Notes under the pieces: model-generated
What the model was told of the DNA's origin: nothing
Database searches by the model: none
What the model saw: only the letters and a program-made list of their open reading frames with translations
Translations under genes and position numbers: made by a program
Shown: piece by piece, positions 1-11,616 of the stretch
How positions within the stretch are numbered: position 1 is the stretch's first letter
Layout of the letters: every line of letters starts with the position of its first letter
Origin: Lepidodermella squamata
Lineage: Eukaryota > Gastrotricha
Length of the DNA: 64,000 nt
Direction: 5' to 3'
Assembly (NCBI GenBank): GCA_047495785.1
Contig: JBLDXI010000016.1
Span: 248,001 to 312,000, forward strand

Positions 1-940
1 GGGGCATTCATTGCGCTTTACTACGATCTTTCGGTTGGAAATCTCCACCGGCGTAGAGTGGATGTAACATGGTAACCGAGGCGTAGTCGAACGGTATTCC
101 AAAGTCATCGAAGTTAGTTTGGAGGTAGTTCGAAAAGCTAATTTTCGCAGAGTTTAAATAATGAAGCATCCATTCCTATGAGCTTGGCAGACTCACTAAG
201 AACCGGGATTCATTACGCTGATGAACGTATCTCGATCTGGTCGCGTATGCTCTAGAGGCTGCAAGAATTTGAAAAAATTCACCCAACGGATTGAAAACTG
301 ACGCAGGCCAACTTACAACGCCTATTCTGGTAGCAAAGGAGCGCTGAAAAGCCTGAATTGTAGGAAAGATTTAACCAAGATTTGTCGCATCGCAAGTTTT
401 TCTATCTTGAGTTGATTTTACAACCTGATACTGCGATACTCATGACTAACATGAACTCGGAACTTGAGATTACAGAATGATAGGAAGGCCCAATAAAAAG
501 CAGCTACCTCGGAGTTTTTTCTCGTAACAGACCTTTATCCCCGCATAAATGCTGCCACTTGTCTTTCCAGGCTCGAGGTACTGCTCTGTTCCACTGCATG
601 AAAATTGCAAATTCATCATAGACGTAGTAGTCATTATTTATAAGAAGCTCACACTTCCGGGACAGCTTCGGTAACTTCTAGATAATTCGCGTTCGAGCTG
701 TTCATAATCTGGAAATCGAAGCAAGTATGTTGCTTGTAGAAGTTGAGAGCGGCCTCGAATTCGACAATAAAGGCAGGTGCTATGAAGTAAAGGGGGAGAG
801 TGACACGTTTTGATGCAAAATAGCTGTTACTCATAAACTGTTTTATAAACTATCCCGAGAGGCAGCGGCCAGCAAATTGGTGCAGCAGCCTGCAGACTTG
901 GGCTTTCACCATCTCGACTGTTCTGAGATCCTCCACGCTG
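1..940 (-). CDS. Astacin-like gene A, catalytically dead, partial (3' part outside window)
   Basis: Exons at 653-779, 533-593, 317-352, 197-258 and 1-137 (running off the window) splice in consistent phase. An N-terminal exon with the WPLPLG signature lies around 840-940, but its exact ends are unclear. The protein has the astacin layout: a TCI-like segment reading HTCFDF, the helix before the zinc site, then EHTRPDRD, then FGIPFDYASVTMLHP near the Met-turn. Where an astacin has HExxHxxGxxH this copy reads QRSFATRIGVPLEH. In gap-free alignment the three histidines become Arg, Thr and Leu and the catalytic Glu becomes Ser. No proteolysis is therefore expected (inference). EGF, CUB and kringle exons, if present, lie left of position 1. 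The first exon was not found; a possible upstream exon reading VPYFEREQARLTRTF lies near 1210-1260. Confidence 0.7.
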
Positions 941-1289
941 TGGCCGGCAATTGAATTAAGCTGTTTTCTTTTGTTTTCATCCAGTTATTCAGCAACTTAC
1001 ACTCATAACGATTGCCATGTTAATGCAAGCTATCGTCAGTGAGAGATCCCGCGAATAAAACATTTCCAGAAGTGAAAATATATTCTAAGCTAGGGCAAAA
1101 ATCAACTCGTGACAAGGTTCGATCTTGGATCCTGGAGGAATTTTGAAGATTTTCCACTAAAACGAATGTCCACGAACGAAAATTTACAGGCGAAGTAACA
1201 TTAAAATTAGAAAATAGAGAACATGTAAAGGTCCTGGTAAGACGAGCCTGTTCTCGTTCGAAATAGGGCACAATTTGGCGATGCTGCTT

Positions 1290-2103
1290 TTACATAGATG
1301 TGTCGGTAGATTAATTTTCGGTTAATTTTAATTTTGAAAAGTTCTAATTGTGGTGATCGTTATCCCGAACGGTCTTTACCTTGAATGACAGGTAAAGTCG
1401 CTTCAGGAAGGAGAGTGGAATAAGCTCAGGTAACAAATCCGATACAATAGTGTCAAATGTTATCCTATTTCACGCTACGTTATTTATCGAGCTGGAAAAA
1501 ATTGGAAATATAAATTTCGGTGTAAATGTATTTGCGAATTTCATGTTTTTTGTTTAGCACTTGTTTTTATGCTTTTATGAAAATCGGCGCGCGTTCAGTC
1601 AGCTGAGCCCACGCGATCAGAATAACTGTGCGTATTGCGCGTCATTCATTTGGTGATTTCGAACAACTGGGCAAGAGCTTTTTTGATCGATGTTCTTCAA
1701 CATTGATAAGCACATCACATTGGCAGCATCAAATTTAAGATCAGACACACATTGCAAACGCAATAATAATTCGATCAAAGAAATATCAATATCAGCAACA
1801 TTTTTTCTCAAGCATTTCCTTGAAAACATTTTTTATTTTACAATACAATTTAGAGATACTCGAATCATTTTTCCAGTCTGATGAAGTTACAACCGAAGTG
1901 TACTGGTTACTGTTCAGGAGATTTTAAAAGCTCGAGGTGCAAATCTACGAATAGCTCATTTACCAACAGATGATACATCTCGCGGAAGTCCCCGAAGCCC
2001 AAGGTCCCTCGTTCAGAAAATTCAACTCGAGATCTTTATTTGGCAACATATATAACTTCTGAACGGCTGTTTATTTTCGATTTTAGCCATAGCATGTATC
2101 TAT
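1290..2103. other. Intergenic, no gene recognised
   Basis: AT-rich sequence between gene A and a small secreted-protein gene. The only open frames are short overlapping antisense pairs around 1617-1881, without signal peptide or recognisable domain. An undetected first exon of gene A could lie here. Confidence 0.4.
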
Positions 2104-2427
2104 TCAGGGTCTTGGAAACTGCGTGATTGTTTTCAGTTCCTCAGATTTCAAGACATTGTACCATTTACCAGACGTTCCGGTAAGAATTTTAGCCGCCCCA
2201 GCTCGGTTTTTCGGCGCTGACCAGCCCTTGGACGCCAATAATGATGGCGGCATGATAACGACTCGCCGTCGAAGGTTGTTGAGGTGCTGGTTGGAGGTGG
2301 CGCGAGTCACAAAAGCCTCATCACGCCGAAGGCCTGTTTTAGCAGCTGATGGTCCACCTTGAACGTGATGAAACAGCAATAAGCTGTAGAATAGCGGGAA
2401 CGACGCGAAAAGTTTGAAATTTTTCAT
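2104..2427 (-). CDS. Small secreted basic protein (107 aa), unknown function
   Basis: A single-exon frame from an ATG at 2427. It starts with a typical signal peptide (MKNFKLFASFPLFYSLLLFH, cleavage probably after VQG). The mature part is basic, lacks cysteines and contains an RRR cluster followed by SLLASKGWSAPKNRAG. I recognise no family. It weakly resembles the 12472 protein in having Arg-rich segments followed by APKxxxxxGA, so both could belong to one loose secreted-peptide class. It lies upstream of gene A on the same strand, and a role as an upstream exon of another gene is not excluded. Confidence 0.45.
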   Translation of the reverse strand: MKNFKLFASFPLFYSLLLFHHVQGGPSAAKTGLRRDEAFVTRATSNQHLNNLRRRVVIMPPSLLASKGWSAPKNRAGAAKILTGTSGKWYNVLKSEELKTITQFPRP

Positions 2428-3334
2428 CTACTTCATGTACAAAATGTTCGATTTTAAGCGTGCACTGAAATCTGACATTTAAAGTTAGAGCTTGAATGCG
2501 AAGGTGGCAATCGCCCACCGGCTTTTCAGAATTTCAGGATAGAATTTCAGGATGCTATGTTTACATGAGCTTAGTCAATTGATTTCTCAGACGTGATGAA
2601 TTGCAATAATCACAGTAAAATGAGACATGCAAGGTCGCGCAAATTCCTAAGTGTGTGAATGCTACGCTTAAGGGCAGATCCTGATGACTAGACTTCGATG
2701 GTGAAGGAAATTAGACTCTTTTTGAATTACTCTCGACTCAATAGGTGACGAACCATCGAATAAAGTCTCGCACTGAGATCTTATCAGCTTCATGGATTCA
2801 TGATTGTGAGAGTTGAGAAGTTTCCTCGTGGTATTATAAATGTTAATATGCTGAGTACGGGAGGGAAAGGGGGAAATGACCCAGCCCTCCCTTTTCGAAT
2901 TTCGAATTCGTTCGAATTTTGTGAACAAATTATGGCTCTTCTCGAGCATATATTCGGCTCAAAATTGTCGATTTTCCCCCTGACTATTGTATGTACCTGT
3001 TGAGAGTCATTCGCAGAACCTTACGTTCCGGGAATGAGTGCCGGGACATTGCAATAAGGAACAAAACGCCGAGACTCAACCTTCGGTTTTTTAACCATGA
3101 GGCCTCGGATCTTTTAGCAGAATAGTGCAAGGTCAAATCATTCTGACGCGAAACGAATATTTTAATGAGCAAATTGTCAACGCAAGAAATAACATAGATA
3201 TGTGTCGAACTCTGATATCTAATGAAAAGGAGAGAAAATCATAACCAATAAAGAAGATATAGTATTATTTTATATACACCGTTCTCATCATTAAGCAGAA
3301 GAAATGGTGTTTTCGTTGGCGCAGTATTTCCGGC
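2428..3334. other. Intergenic spacer 3' of gene B
   Basis: Nothing gene-like seen. It separates the stop codon of gene B (3335-3337) from the start of the secreted-protein gene at 2427. Short frames here are unsupported. Confidence 0.4.
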
Positions 3335-5213
3335 TCATTTAATCAATCCCAAGCATAGATCAATGTTTTTGGCAAACGGGGTATACTTGTTGTACCGATT
3401 GACCTGGAAATTCATTGATGACATTGAGGAATTCGTGCGAAATCTTAATTATCCACTCACTTCAAGCTCGCCAGAATCGCACTTGCCGTCACATCTGATT
3501 CCCTTGCTGGCTGAATAGCACTTCCTGGCTGTCTGAAAAATATTGGACATTGAAAAGTTATAATTTATACTGTCTCTCATGAACAAACACCCACCGCTGT
3601 CCGACACTTGTCTTCGTAAACCCTGCCTTGACTCAGGAATGCAAATTCAGTGGCGTTGTTGCATTGGCGACGGCAATCTACGAATCGCTTGGTGGCTTTC
3701 GAGCCGCATCGAACGCGAATCTTATCGTCAGGTGTTGGATTAGTTACTGTCGAATACATACAATTAAATAATGATGGCTTTCTAAATCAAATCCCACCAT
3801 TGGAAACAGCAATCGGGATGTCACACGTTTCGGTTTGATTGCTGGCATAGTCTACGATGCAATAAGGACCGGTCAGCCTTGACTCGGGATTTCGGCAGAA
3901 ATTCAGCGATTCGTTGACCAATCCACGCGGAAATTTGACGTATTCGTTCAGATTATATCTAAATTCACCCGGATCAGGCCACGGCTTACATATCAGCCCA
4001 GACTTGGTCGTCGAAACCTTGCCCTCGTAGTCGTAACCGGTCGCCGTAAGTCGCAGCTCGGCCTTGTTATCAGTCGGGCAGGATCGAGCAACGAGTCTGA
4101 ATCCTTTGCCGGGGCTCTTTGAATTGGCTTTGAAGTGAATAACGGCTGTATTCCCACTAGTCTCGTAAATTCTGCCAGAGCTAACGCCGTAAGAGCAGAT
4201 TCGCAAGTAAGGCTTAGTGCCATCGGTCGGATCGCGAAATTCGACGTAGTCGAAGCACGATTCGGTCGTCGCTGACGAACCAGTATCCACTGTGTCAATT
4301 GAAATGCTAAATTAATATTCTCATCGTGCACATTAAAAAGTTCAAACAATAATATGAAATAATGAAATTATTAATCCTTATTTTTTTTGGGAGTGACAAT
4401 CGTCAATTGCAAAGAGCCTAATTTGTATCAATATTTTAAAATAAAAGCCCCTCACCTATTCCGACAGTAAGATTCGGTCTGCCATCAAAACCAAACGCAA
4501 TGCCAGGCTGAAAAAAATATTTCATTTTCGTTTTATTCAGCGTATAAATTGCACCTGGCCACTGATGATCCGCCACGAACATGAACTGCCAACAGGATAG
4601 TTGTTAGGATAGTTGGGCGATTCGATGATTTGCGAGACACAAGGCTGAAGATTGATGACGCCACCGCAAATTTCACCCGGGAATGGAGGCAAAGCTTCGC
4701 AAGTGGGACCGCCAAAGCCGGGTGGGCACTTGCAAATGCTGCAATTCTTAGGATCTCGATAGCCGCCGTATTTGCAGCTTGGAGCAGGGCCGTTGCATTG
4801 GGCTATGATATTACGAGTCGTTTCAAAGAGATTTCTCGTCTTTCTATCGTGTAAATCACTCACCCAAGCAGTCGTAGATCATGTTGAAGTATTTGATGTT
4901 ATTGAATGATGGCAGCGGGGCATTCGTGGCACCAATGTAGCGCAGGTCCTTCGGTAGGTATTCGTAACCATCTTCAAGTGGATGCAACATGGTTGCTGAG
5001 ACCTAACGGAACCTAGCAGCGGGTTTTCATCAGCACTGACTTCCACTCATCCTGGAAGTCTCATCATTTGTTATGGATTGTTATGGACCAATACTAGTTG
5101 GTAGAAACAAAAATTACATTTGCATCACCTTCCGTTGGCGTGCTGCCAACTTTTGCTGCCAAGTTCAACTTTTACACTGTAAAAAGGGTGCATCGATTTG
5201 GGACCCCATTTGT

Positions 5214-5880
5214 TATATCCGACAGCAGCACATAACAAACGTGAGAATTTGTTATATAACGTAACAAATGACGCTGATTGCGATGGTGCTTTTTATTTTA
5301 CCACCAGCATCACCTGGACAGGTGTGGATCGAAAAAACCAGGTATGGTGGCTTACCTGAGCAGGTAGGGTGCGTCCCATGACCTCGAGATAATTTTTTTC
5401 GGATTCTCCGTCGAAAATTACAGGTATTCCCCAAGTTTTTTGAATTTCTGATATACATAACTCACGAAATGAGAAATATAATGATCTTACACAGAGTTGC
5501 AATTTCCGTGGTCATTTGTTGATGTCAGTCAATAATGAGAGTTACTCGCTTGGAAGCGAAACTTGGATTCTTCAACATTGCCCCGTATGTCTAACAATGA
5601 GTGCACCAGGGTAAAAAATGATGCAGAATTCAACCGTGCTATTGTCAAACCAACAAAATTGATTGCTACGTGGTTAATTGATCACGTGACCTATTCGCTT
5701 TATCAAGTTTCTGATGGGTACGAATTGAATTATATTACCTTATCTGTTATAACTGTCAGCACATCATAAAAAACGTGGTATTTTGTCCTATATGGTAATA
5801 ATTGGCGCTGAGAACGCTGGTGATGTTTATTTTACTATCAGCACCTTCTGGACAGGTGAGGATTGCTAAGAACAGGTAAG
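5214..5880. repeat. Internal direct duplication inside the foldback arm
   Basis: Segments 5214-5345 and 5745-5880 are recognisably related: both run through a TTGTTATA-like start, GTCAGCACAT/CAGCAGCACAT, a long T-rich stretch and CACC..CTGGACAGGTG. The right arm carries the mirrored pair. Subrepeats inside inverted arms are a known feature of foldback elements. Confidence 0.5.
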
Positions 5881-6147
5881 ATGTCTTCCAGCGAGCATCA
5901 TAGTGAGACTCTATTCTGAATTCATTTCAAGGCAATTTTATTGAATTTTATGAAATTGATGAAAGTTATAAGTTCTACTGTTGTTCTACATGTTGATCCG
6001 ATGTCCTGAAAGAAGCCGAGTGGACCTACATGTTTGTTTTGTTTCCATAACCGTCGTAGCCGAATTTCCGAATTTCCGAAATTGATGAGCAAGAAAAGTA
6101 AGAAACTCGAGGTGAATAATGTGAGTATAGGCATACATCTTTGAAAT

Positions 6148-7000
6148 AGATATTTATTTATTTATTTATTTATGAGCATTAATATCCAAGGGATGTAGGA
6201 CAGCTCAGCTGAAAAAGAAGCATGATTAGTACAATTAGATTCGACGTGAAGAGGTCATTATGTAGATATCAACAAAGAAAGTTAGGAAATTAGGAAAAAG
6301 ACAATGACATGCATACCAGTATAAAAATATCGTATTTAGACTCAACAAGGAATTAGAAATTAATCATCAGTAACGGTATTTACAATTTCACCGCTTGCCT
6401 CGATGACGTCACAACCTTCCTCAGTGTTTGCAGTAGGTTCAGACAGTAAATAATGATAAGTTAGGTTCCGGCATTGATCCGCGCTGGTAGCTAAGCGAAT
6501 TTCGTTCGGCAAGCCATTCCAGAACGTGGCGCCACGGTATCGAAGGCATCGCATCGAAGTATCGGTCTTCGCGCGAGGGACAACCAGCAGGTTGTTCGAT
6601 GCATTTATGTTGACTTGCCTCCTTGTGACCCCAGCGGTTTTCTCTTGCAGTTTGAAGAACTCGGCTAAGGCAGCCGGTGCTTCGCCATTGATGCAGCGCC
6701 ATATCATGGTTGCCAGATGAACTTTCCTTTTACCATCAAGGTCTAGCCATTTTAGCTTTTTCCTCAGAGATTCGATGTCATCGTTTTCATTCGCATGACA
6801 AATTATGCGAATGGCTTTGTCCTGTCGTCGTTGAAGGCGCTCTAAGTTAGTTTTTGCCGCTTGGGCTAGGACGCTGTCACAGTACATTAGGTGACAGAAG
6901 ATGACACCATTAGCCATCAATTTGAGGGTTTTTCGATCAAGGAATTTAGCCGCAAATTTTAGAGCAAAGAGACCACCCCTGGTTTTGTTACCCACATGTT
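6148..7000 (-). mobile_element. 5'-truncated LINE (non-LTR) fragment in the foldback loop
   Basis: A 211-aa frame (6360-6995) matches the region downstream of a non-LTR reverse transcriptase: LERLQRRQDKAIRIICHA, LKWLDLDGKRKVHLATMIWR and RYRGATFWNGLPNEIR. The 3' end runs into a TATT tandem tail at 6148-6172, as in many LINEs. No catalytic RT motifs remain, so the copy is 5'-truncated and dead. A related piece lies at 20187-20728. It must be nested in, or captured by, the foldback element. Confidence 0.75.
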
Positions 7001-8458
7001 TGAGCTGTTCAGTGTCATAATCAGATATTAATTTTCGTATCAGAAATCAGAATAAACCATAGCACTTGCTGATCTTAAGTATTCCAAAATTTAAGAGTAT
7101 CAATAAACAAATTAAACAATGATTCCTCAAAGAAGGTAACGAATATTATTGACTTTCTCGCACGAAAAGGTCATATTAACAGAATAAAATATTATAGGTA
7201 ACAATAAAATCAACATCACCAACGTTTTCAGGGCTACTTTTTATCTTCTAGAATTAAAATTCCACATTTGTTACGTAGCGCTGTCAGTTAAAAAAATATC
7301 GTTCTCTAATTCAATTCAGACCCATTTTAAATTTGAATAGCCGGCTACGTATCACGTGGTCAATTATAACCGCCAAGCCGTCAATTATATTCGTTAGACA
7401 ATAGAGATGTTAATTTCTGCATCTTTTTTTACCCTAGTGCACTCATTAAAATGTGAAGTTGATGTAAAATAATCCAAGCTTTCGCTGCCAAGCAAGTAAT
7501 TTTCATTGCAAACTGCCACAACCGACATTGAAATTGCAACTTTAGTTAAACTCGCTTTTATTTCTCGAGTTATATGAATCGAAAGTTCGCAATACTTTGT
7601 GAAACATGGTAATTTTCGACGGAGAATCCGAAAAAAATTATCTCGAGGTCATGGGACGCACCCTACCTGCTCAGGTAAGCCACCATACCTGGTTTTTTCG
7701 ATCCACACCTGTCCAGGTGATGCTGGTGGTAAAATAAAAAGCACCATCGCAATCAGCGTCATTTGTTACGTTATATAACAAATTCTCACGTTTGTTATGT
7801 GCTGCTGTCGGATATAACAAATGGGGTCCCAAATCGATGCACCCTTTTTACAGTGTAAAAGTTGAACTTGGCAGCAAAAGTTGGCAGCACGCCAACGGAA
7901 GGTGATGCAAATGTAATTTTTGTTTCTATCAACTAGTATTGGTCTATAACAATCCATAACAAATGATGAGACTTCCAGGATGAGTGGAAGTCAGTGCTGA
8001 TGAAAACCCGCTGCCAAGTTCAAAGCGGTTTGCTGAGGCGAAGTCGAACGGTATCCCGAAGTCATTGAAGTTAACTTGCGTGTAGTTGGCGAAGCTTGAA
8101 AAACGCGAACAATAAGCCTAACTTATTGCGAGGGCTTTGAAGACTTACTGGGAGTAGATGTTCTTGATTTCAATGTAATTATCCCGATCAGGTCGGGTGT
8201 GCTCCAACGGCTGAAAATTTGGCAATTTCAAAAAAAAAACATACCAATCTGATTTCAACGACTTACAATGCCTAGAACGGTTGCTAACGACCGGTGAATG
8301 GCCTGTTGAATAAAACCGCAAGAAAAACTTTGTAGAAATTTTCTCAAATCAAGCTTGTGTTTCTAGAGAACAGTAAACGAGTAGATTGTTGTCGGTTTCA
8401 TTTAGATGTGACTTGGAATCCTGCAAGGTCCCCACCAAGTTTTGATTCTAGAGTTTAT

Positions 8459-8943
8459 TAACACTTTAACTGCCAAAAAATACTGCAAGGTCCGATATTA
8501 GGGTCCAAATCCTGGGTCTGTCAAAAAGTCTCTTTTCTCGGGCCAACGATACGTCGTAGAGCAAATGCCCGATGGCAAAGTCGGCGGTTCTTTTGTCACC
8601 GAATTCGGGGCGACAAGGTCTCAACAGGTCTTTGGAAATGACAGAGAAACAACGTCGAAGTTTTGGATTATAGCCAAGAATTGGACCAAATTATCAGACC
8701 CAGATTATGGCGCAACAATCGAAATTTCACTGTTTATACAAGTTGTTTTCTGTGCGTTCCTTGAAATCTTTTGCCCCAAATTTGGCGTCAAAAGAACCGA
8801 GTCATGACCTACACTTTTCCATCAGGAATTCTGCTCTACGACGCATCGTTGGCCCGAGAAAAAAAGACTTTTTGACAAACCCAGGATTTGGACCCTAATA
8901 TCGGACCTCGCAGTCTTTTTTGGCAGCTGAAGTGTTAAAGTGT
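8459..8943. mobile_element. 485-bp MITE with about 105-bp terminal inverted repeats
   Basis: The left end, ACACTTTAACTGCC, and the right end are mirror images for about 105 bp, including CGATATTAGGGTCCAAATCC and TCTCGGGCCAACGAT. The inverted end is followed by TTAA-like flanking sequence. It lies in gene B, directly next to the donor side of the 8963-9017 exon. Open frames inside (8565-8898) show no recognisable domain. Confidence 0.75.
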
Positions 8944-9890
8944 TAATTATACTAGCCTCTATTTTCACTCCCGCCATGTGAGCACCATTTCCAGGTGTCA
9001 AGAATTGATATGTTGACCTGTAAAATAATAGTTATATACGAGTGATTATGAGTGATTAGTTATTTTGCTCACTGATCAGCGTTTCTTTCTTTTACACTCA
9101 GGCTATCATTGGCTGTGCTGTTAACAAAATCGAAGCAAGTATTTTGCTTGTAGAAGTTGAGAGCGGCTTCAAATTCCACAGTGAAGGCAGGCGCTGGCGA
9201 GAAAGAGTGCAAAATCAAGTGAAATACGTTAAATCAGATATTGAAACTTACAAACTTCCTCGATGTAATTTATTCCGAGAGGTAGAGGCCAGCAAAAGGA
9301 GGCCGCAGCCTGGAGATTTGGGTTGTCATCATCGCCGTGATACTTGGACATGTATCTGTCATACATTGACTGTGCCTCATCGCGAGTCATACGTAACATT
9401 TCATTCGGAAGCATGTATTCTTCAAAAGGGATCTGTGATTACGAAAAGATTGTGAGACATTACACATGAAATATTATTAATGTCTGAAACAGTGAGGGCA
9501 GGGAGAATTCATCTTAGAATTCCATTCCCGTTTAGAATCCAATACCCCATCGGAGCCAAGACCCCTGAGTGTCGAATTCAAAGTTCGGGAAATTTATTTG
9601 AATTTACAGAAATTTAATTGAAAAAATCGGAAATTTTCGATGACTTTAGAAGTTTGGTTAGGTGTGGTTCATAACTTGGCTAACCTTGGTTTCACCAGCA
9701 TCTAATTTCTTCTGGTATTCCAGATTGTACATGATTTGACGAACTTCTTCCATTTCAGTTCTGTCGGGCTACACGGCAAATTACAGGCATGATTGAACCA
9801 CGGATTTATAAAGTGATGAAATCTTACATTCATGGCGATTTGCGGCACAAGGCAAGCCATTGCAAGCAAGAGAAGACGTAAATGTAACAT

Positions 9891-10717
9891 TATGACCTAA
9901 TTCTATGAAAAGAGGATCATAAAGCGTCTCAAAATTTGAGATTCACACATAACTGAGGTTCAGAAGCTTATTCTGTTATCTGTATCTAGAATAAAGGCCA
10001 GCTGGCCAATATTTAGAACGGAAAGAAGAGAGAAACTAATAAAACCTGAGATGAGCAGCTGCAAAAACTGATACAGCCGAATCAACTTGTTTTTTTCAAG
10101 TTTGTCATGCCGGCAACAAAGCGATCCTATAAAAATTGCCAGGTTTTTGATGAACTAGTTAACGAAATAAGCTGTTAATAACATTTAACAGCACATTTAT
10201 GATATTTTGTTTTGTTGTTTTGCTGGCTAATAAAAAATCACGTGTATGGTTGTCCGTGATTTGGCACGCGACCACCTATACGTTTTCACTATTCTCATTC
10301 ATTTTTATTGAATGTTGAAAACATCGTTATTTCAAAAATCCTGATGGCCATTTGATCAACGTAAAATTTATGATTCGTTTGGAGAACATTCTTGTGAACA
10401 TCGGCTCGGGCTTACTATAAAATAATGCGTTGAATGATTCAATTTTACAAATATTTTAAATTCCAATTTTGAATTCAACACATGAAACTTTGATGAATGA
10501 TTTCTCAGCAACTAAGAATCGAATGGATGCCGTTTTTTGACGTACCCATCCACTATACCAAATTCAGAATTAAATGATTTTCAGATGCACCGATGCGCCT
10601 CGGCAATGGCCAGTGGCAATGGCGGAGCTAATTGAAACCTTTGCAGATTTGTTATTCAAAAATATAAATTTATTGAATCTATCAATGCAAGCTGCAATTA
10701 GAAACCAGGAATAAGCA
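9891..10717. other. Intergenic, upstream of gene B
   Basis: AT-rich, no gene seen. It must contain the ancestral promoter of gene B at its left end and the 3' end of the minus-strand peptide gene at its right end. Confidence 0.4.
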
Positions 10718-11013
10718 TCAAGGCTGCTCATTTGAAAGCCTATCACTAGTCGGCCTTTCGAAGTACTCTTCGCGACCAATCGATCCCACGGTAGTGCTCA
10801 GAATCCTGGAGTAATTACCGCGATAGTTAACTATCCTCTCGAAGTTTTCTTCTGGCGAATGATGGACGTTGCTATTTTGTTGATTTTCTTGTGCTGCCTC
10901 AGCTTTTACCGTAGAACTCTATAAATGTGTCAAGCGTAAAAAATCATCATATCACCATCATATCATTCTAAACTAACCAATACAGCGATGAAGATGAGAG
11001 ATAGATATTTCAT
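10718..11013 (-). CDS. Small secreted peptide with paired E-x-FER motifs (minus paralog, 2 exons)
   Basis: Start ATG at 11013 with signal peptide MKYLSLIFIAVL. A GTTAGT donor follows at 10977 and an ATTTATAG acceptor joins at about 10921. The mature peptide contains EENFERIVNYRGNYSRILST and, after a short spacer, REEYFERP. Total about 78 aa, no cysteines. Its divergent neighbour at 11617 has the same exon structure and motif order, which makes both likely real genes. Function unknown; a secreted signalling or cuticle-associated peptide is possible, but nothing in the sequence decides this. Confidence 0.65.
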
Positions 11014-11616
11014 GTTTTGACAACTTTATTATGCATTATGCGATTATAGTCAAACGAATAGACCGCAGCCATATATTAATTGATAGACATCAACACCTGC
11101 TCATACAAGTTCGAGCAGAGCGGGTTTATGCACTCTTGACGTCATTATATGCGGAGTGTGGACCTTTTATTCCTAATAGCAATGACGGAATGCCAAGACT
11201 ATGACCTCATCGACATTGTAGTTGCCTATTACGCCTGATATAATATTACTAAAGAAAAATTATTCATAATTTTATACTGATGCGATTTCGTTAGCAATTT
11301 GGTACAGACTGCGGCAACTAAGGCTTGACGTACGTAACGAGCTTCATGTTGGAAACAGAAGCTATAATGATGTCATCAGATCGGACCAGATCAGATCAGA
11401 TAAAAGTAGGTCAACTTGACCATCCGCAAGTGTCATTGTATGAAATGGACAGTGCAGTTTTGCATAAATGTCATACGTCATACCAGCGATTGTCGAGCAT
11501 TCATTATTCATCATTACATTGATATACATGCTGAATAATTGGACTGGGATGCACACACATATAGTACATATTTTTACGATAGCTGCATTTTACAAAATAT
11601 AGGCGATCATCACGAA
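11014..11616. promoter_or_regulatory. Shared head-to-head intergenic region of the FER peptide pair
   Basis: The two paralogous peptide genes point away from each other with about 600 bp between their start codons, so this stretch should hold both promoters. It contains a run of overlapping GATCRGA-type words around 11380-11402 (TCAGATCGGACCAGATCAGA), which could be clustered factor sites. No defined element was identified. Confidence 0.35.

Larger units (their letters stand above)
5001..8026. mobile_element. 3.0-kb foldback element with about 0.85-kb inverted arms (MULE-like?)
   Basis: Positions 5001 to about 5855 and about 7195-8026 are inverted copies. The outer 400 bp are nearly identical and the inner parts are clearly diverged. 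Flanks carry a target duplication of about 10 bp: GGTTGCTGAG at 4991-5000 and GGTTTGCTGAG at 8027-8037, the second with one extra base. Long inverted repeats with 9-11 bp duplications are typical of Mutator-like elements, and foldback elements are the alternative (family knowledge). No transposase is visible; the loop holds a LINE fragment. It inserted into the Met-turn coding exon of gene B. A 63-aa open frame recurs in both arms (5073-5264 and 7766-7957), probably by chance. Confidence 0.8.
3335..9890 (-). pseudogene. Astacin-like/EGF/CUB/kringle gene B, dead zinc site, split by a 3-kb element
   Basis: Exons (minus): 9828-9890 (signal peptide MLHLRLLLLAMACLVPQIA), 9685-9768, 9252-9432, 9073-9193, about 8963-9017, 8267-8302, 8149-8210, then 8094 to about 8038 continued at 4864-4990 beyond an insertion, 4555-4802 (EGF plus CUB start), 4456-4507, 3798-4289 (CUB end plus kringle), 3595-3746, 3461-3532 and 3335-3403. 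The zinc motif reads HRSLATVLGIPLEH; in gap-free alignment the three ligands are Arg, Thr and Leu. EGF shows CKCPPGFGGPTC. The kringle shows GYDYEG, CKPW and CRNPESR...PYC. The tail ends NIDLCLGLIK. The Met-turn exon is interrupted in coding sequence by a foldback element, and a second MITE sits beside the donor of the 8963-9017 exon where no in-phase GT is visible. Probably a recent pseudogene unless the element is spliced out. Confidence 0.8.

Noticed and set aside
5073-5264. 63-aa frame repeated at 7766-7957
   Set aside because: Lies in the nearly identical inverted arms of the foldback element; no domain, so duplication of a chance frame.
8565-8898. Frames inside the 485-bp MITE
   Set aside because: Short, without motifs, and bounded by the element's inverted repeats.
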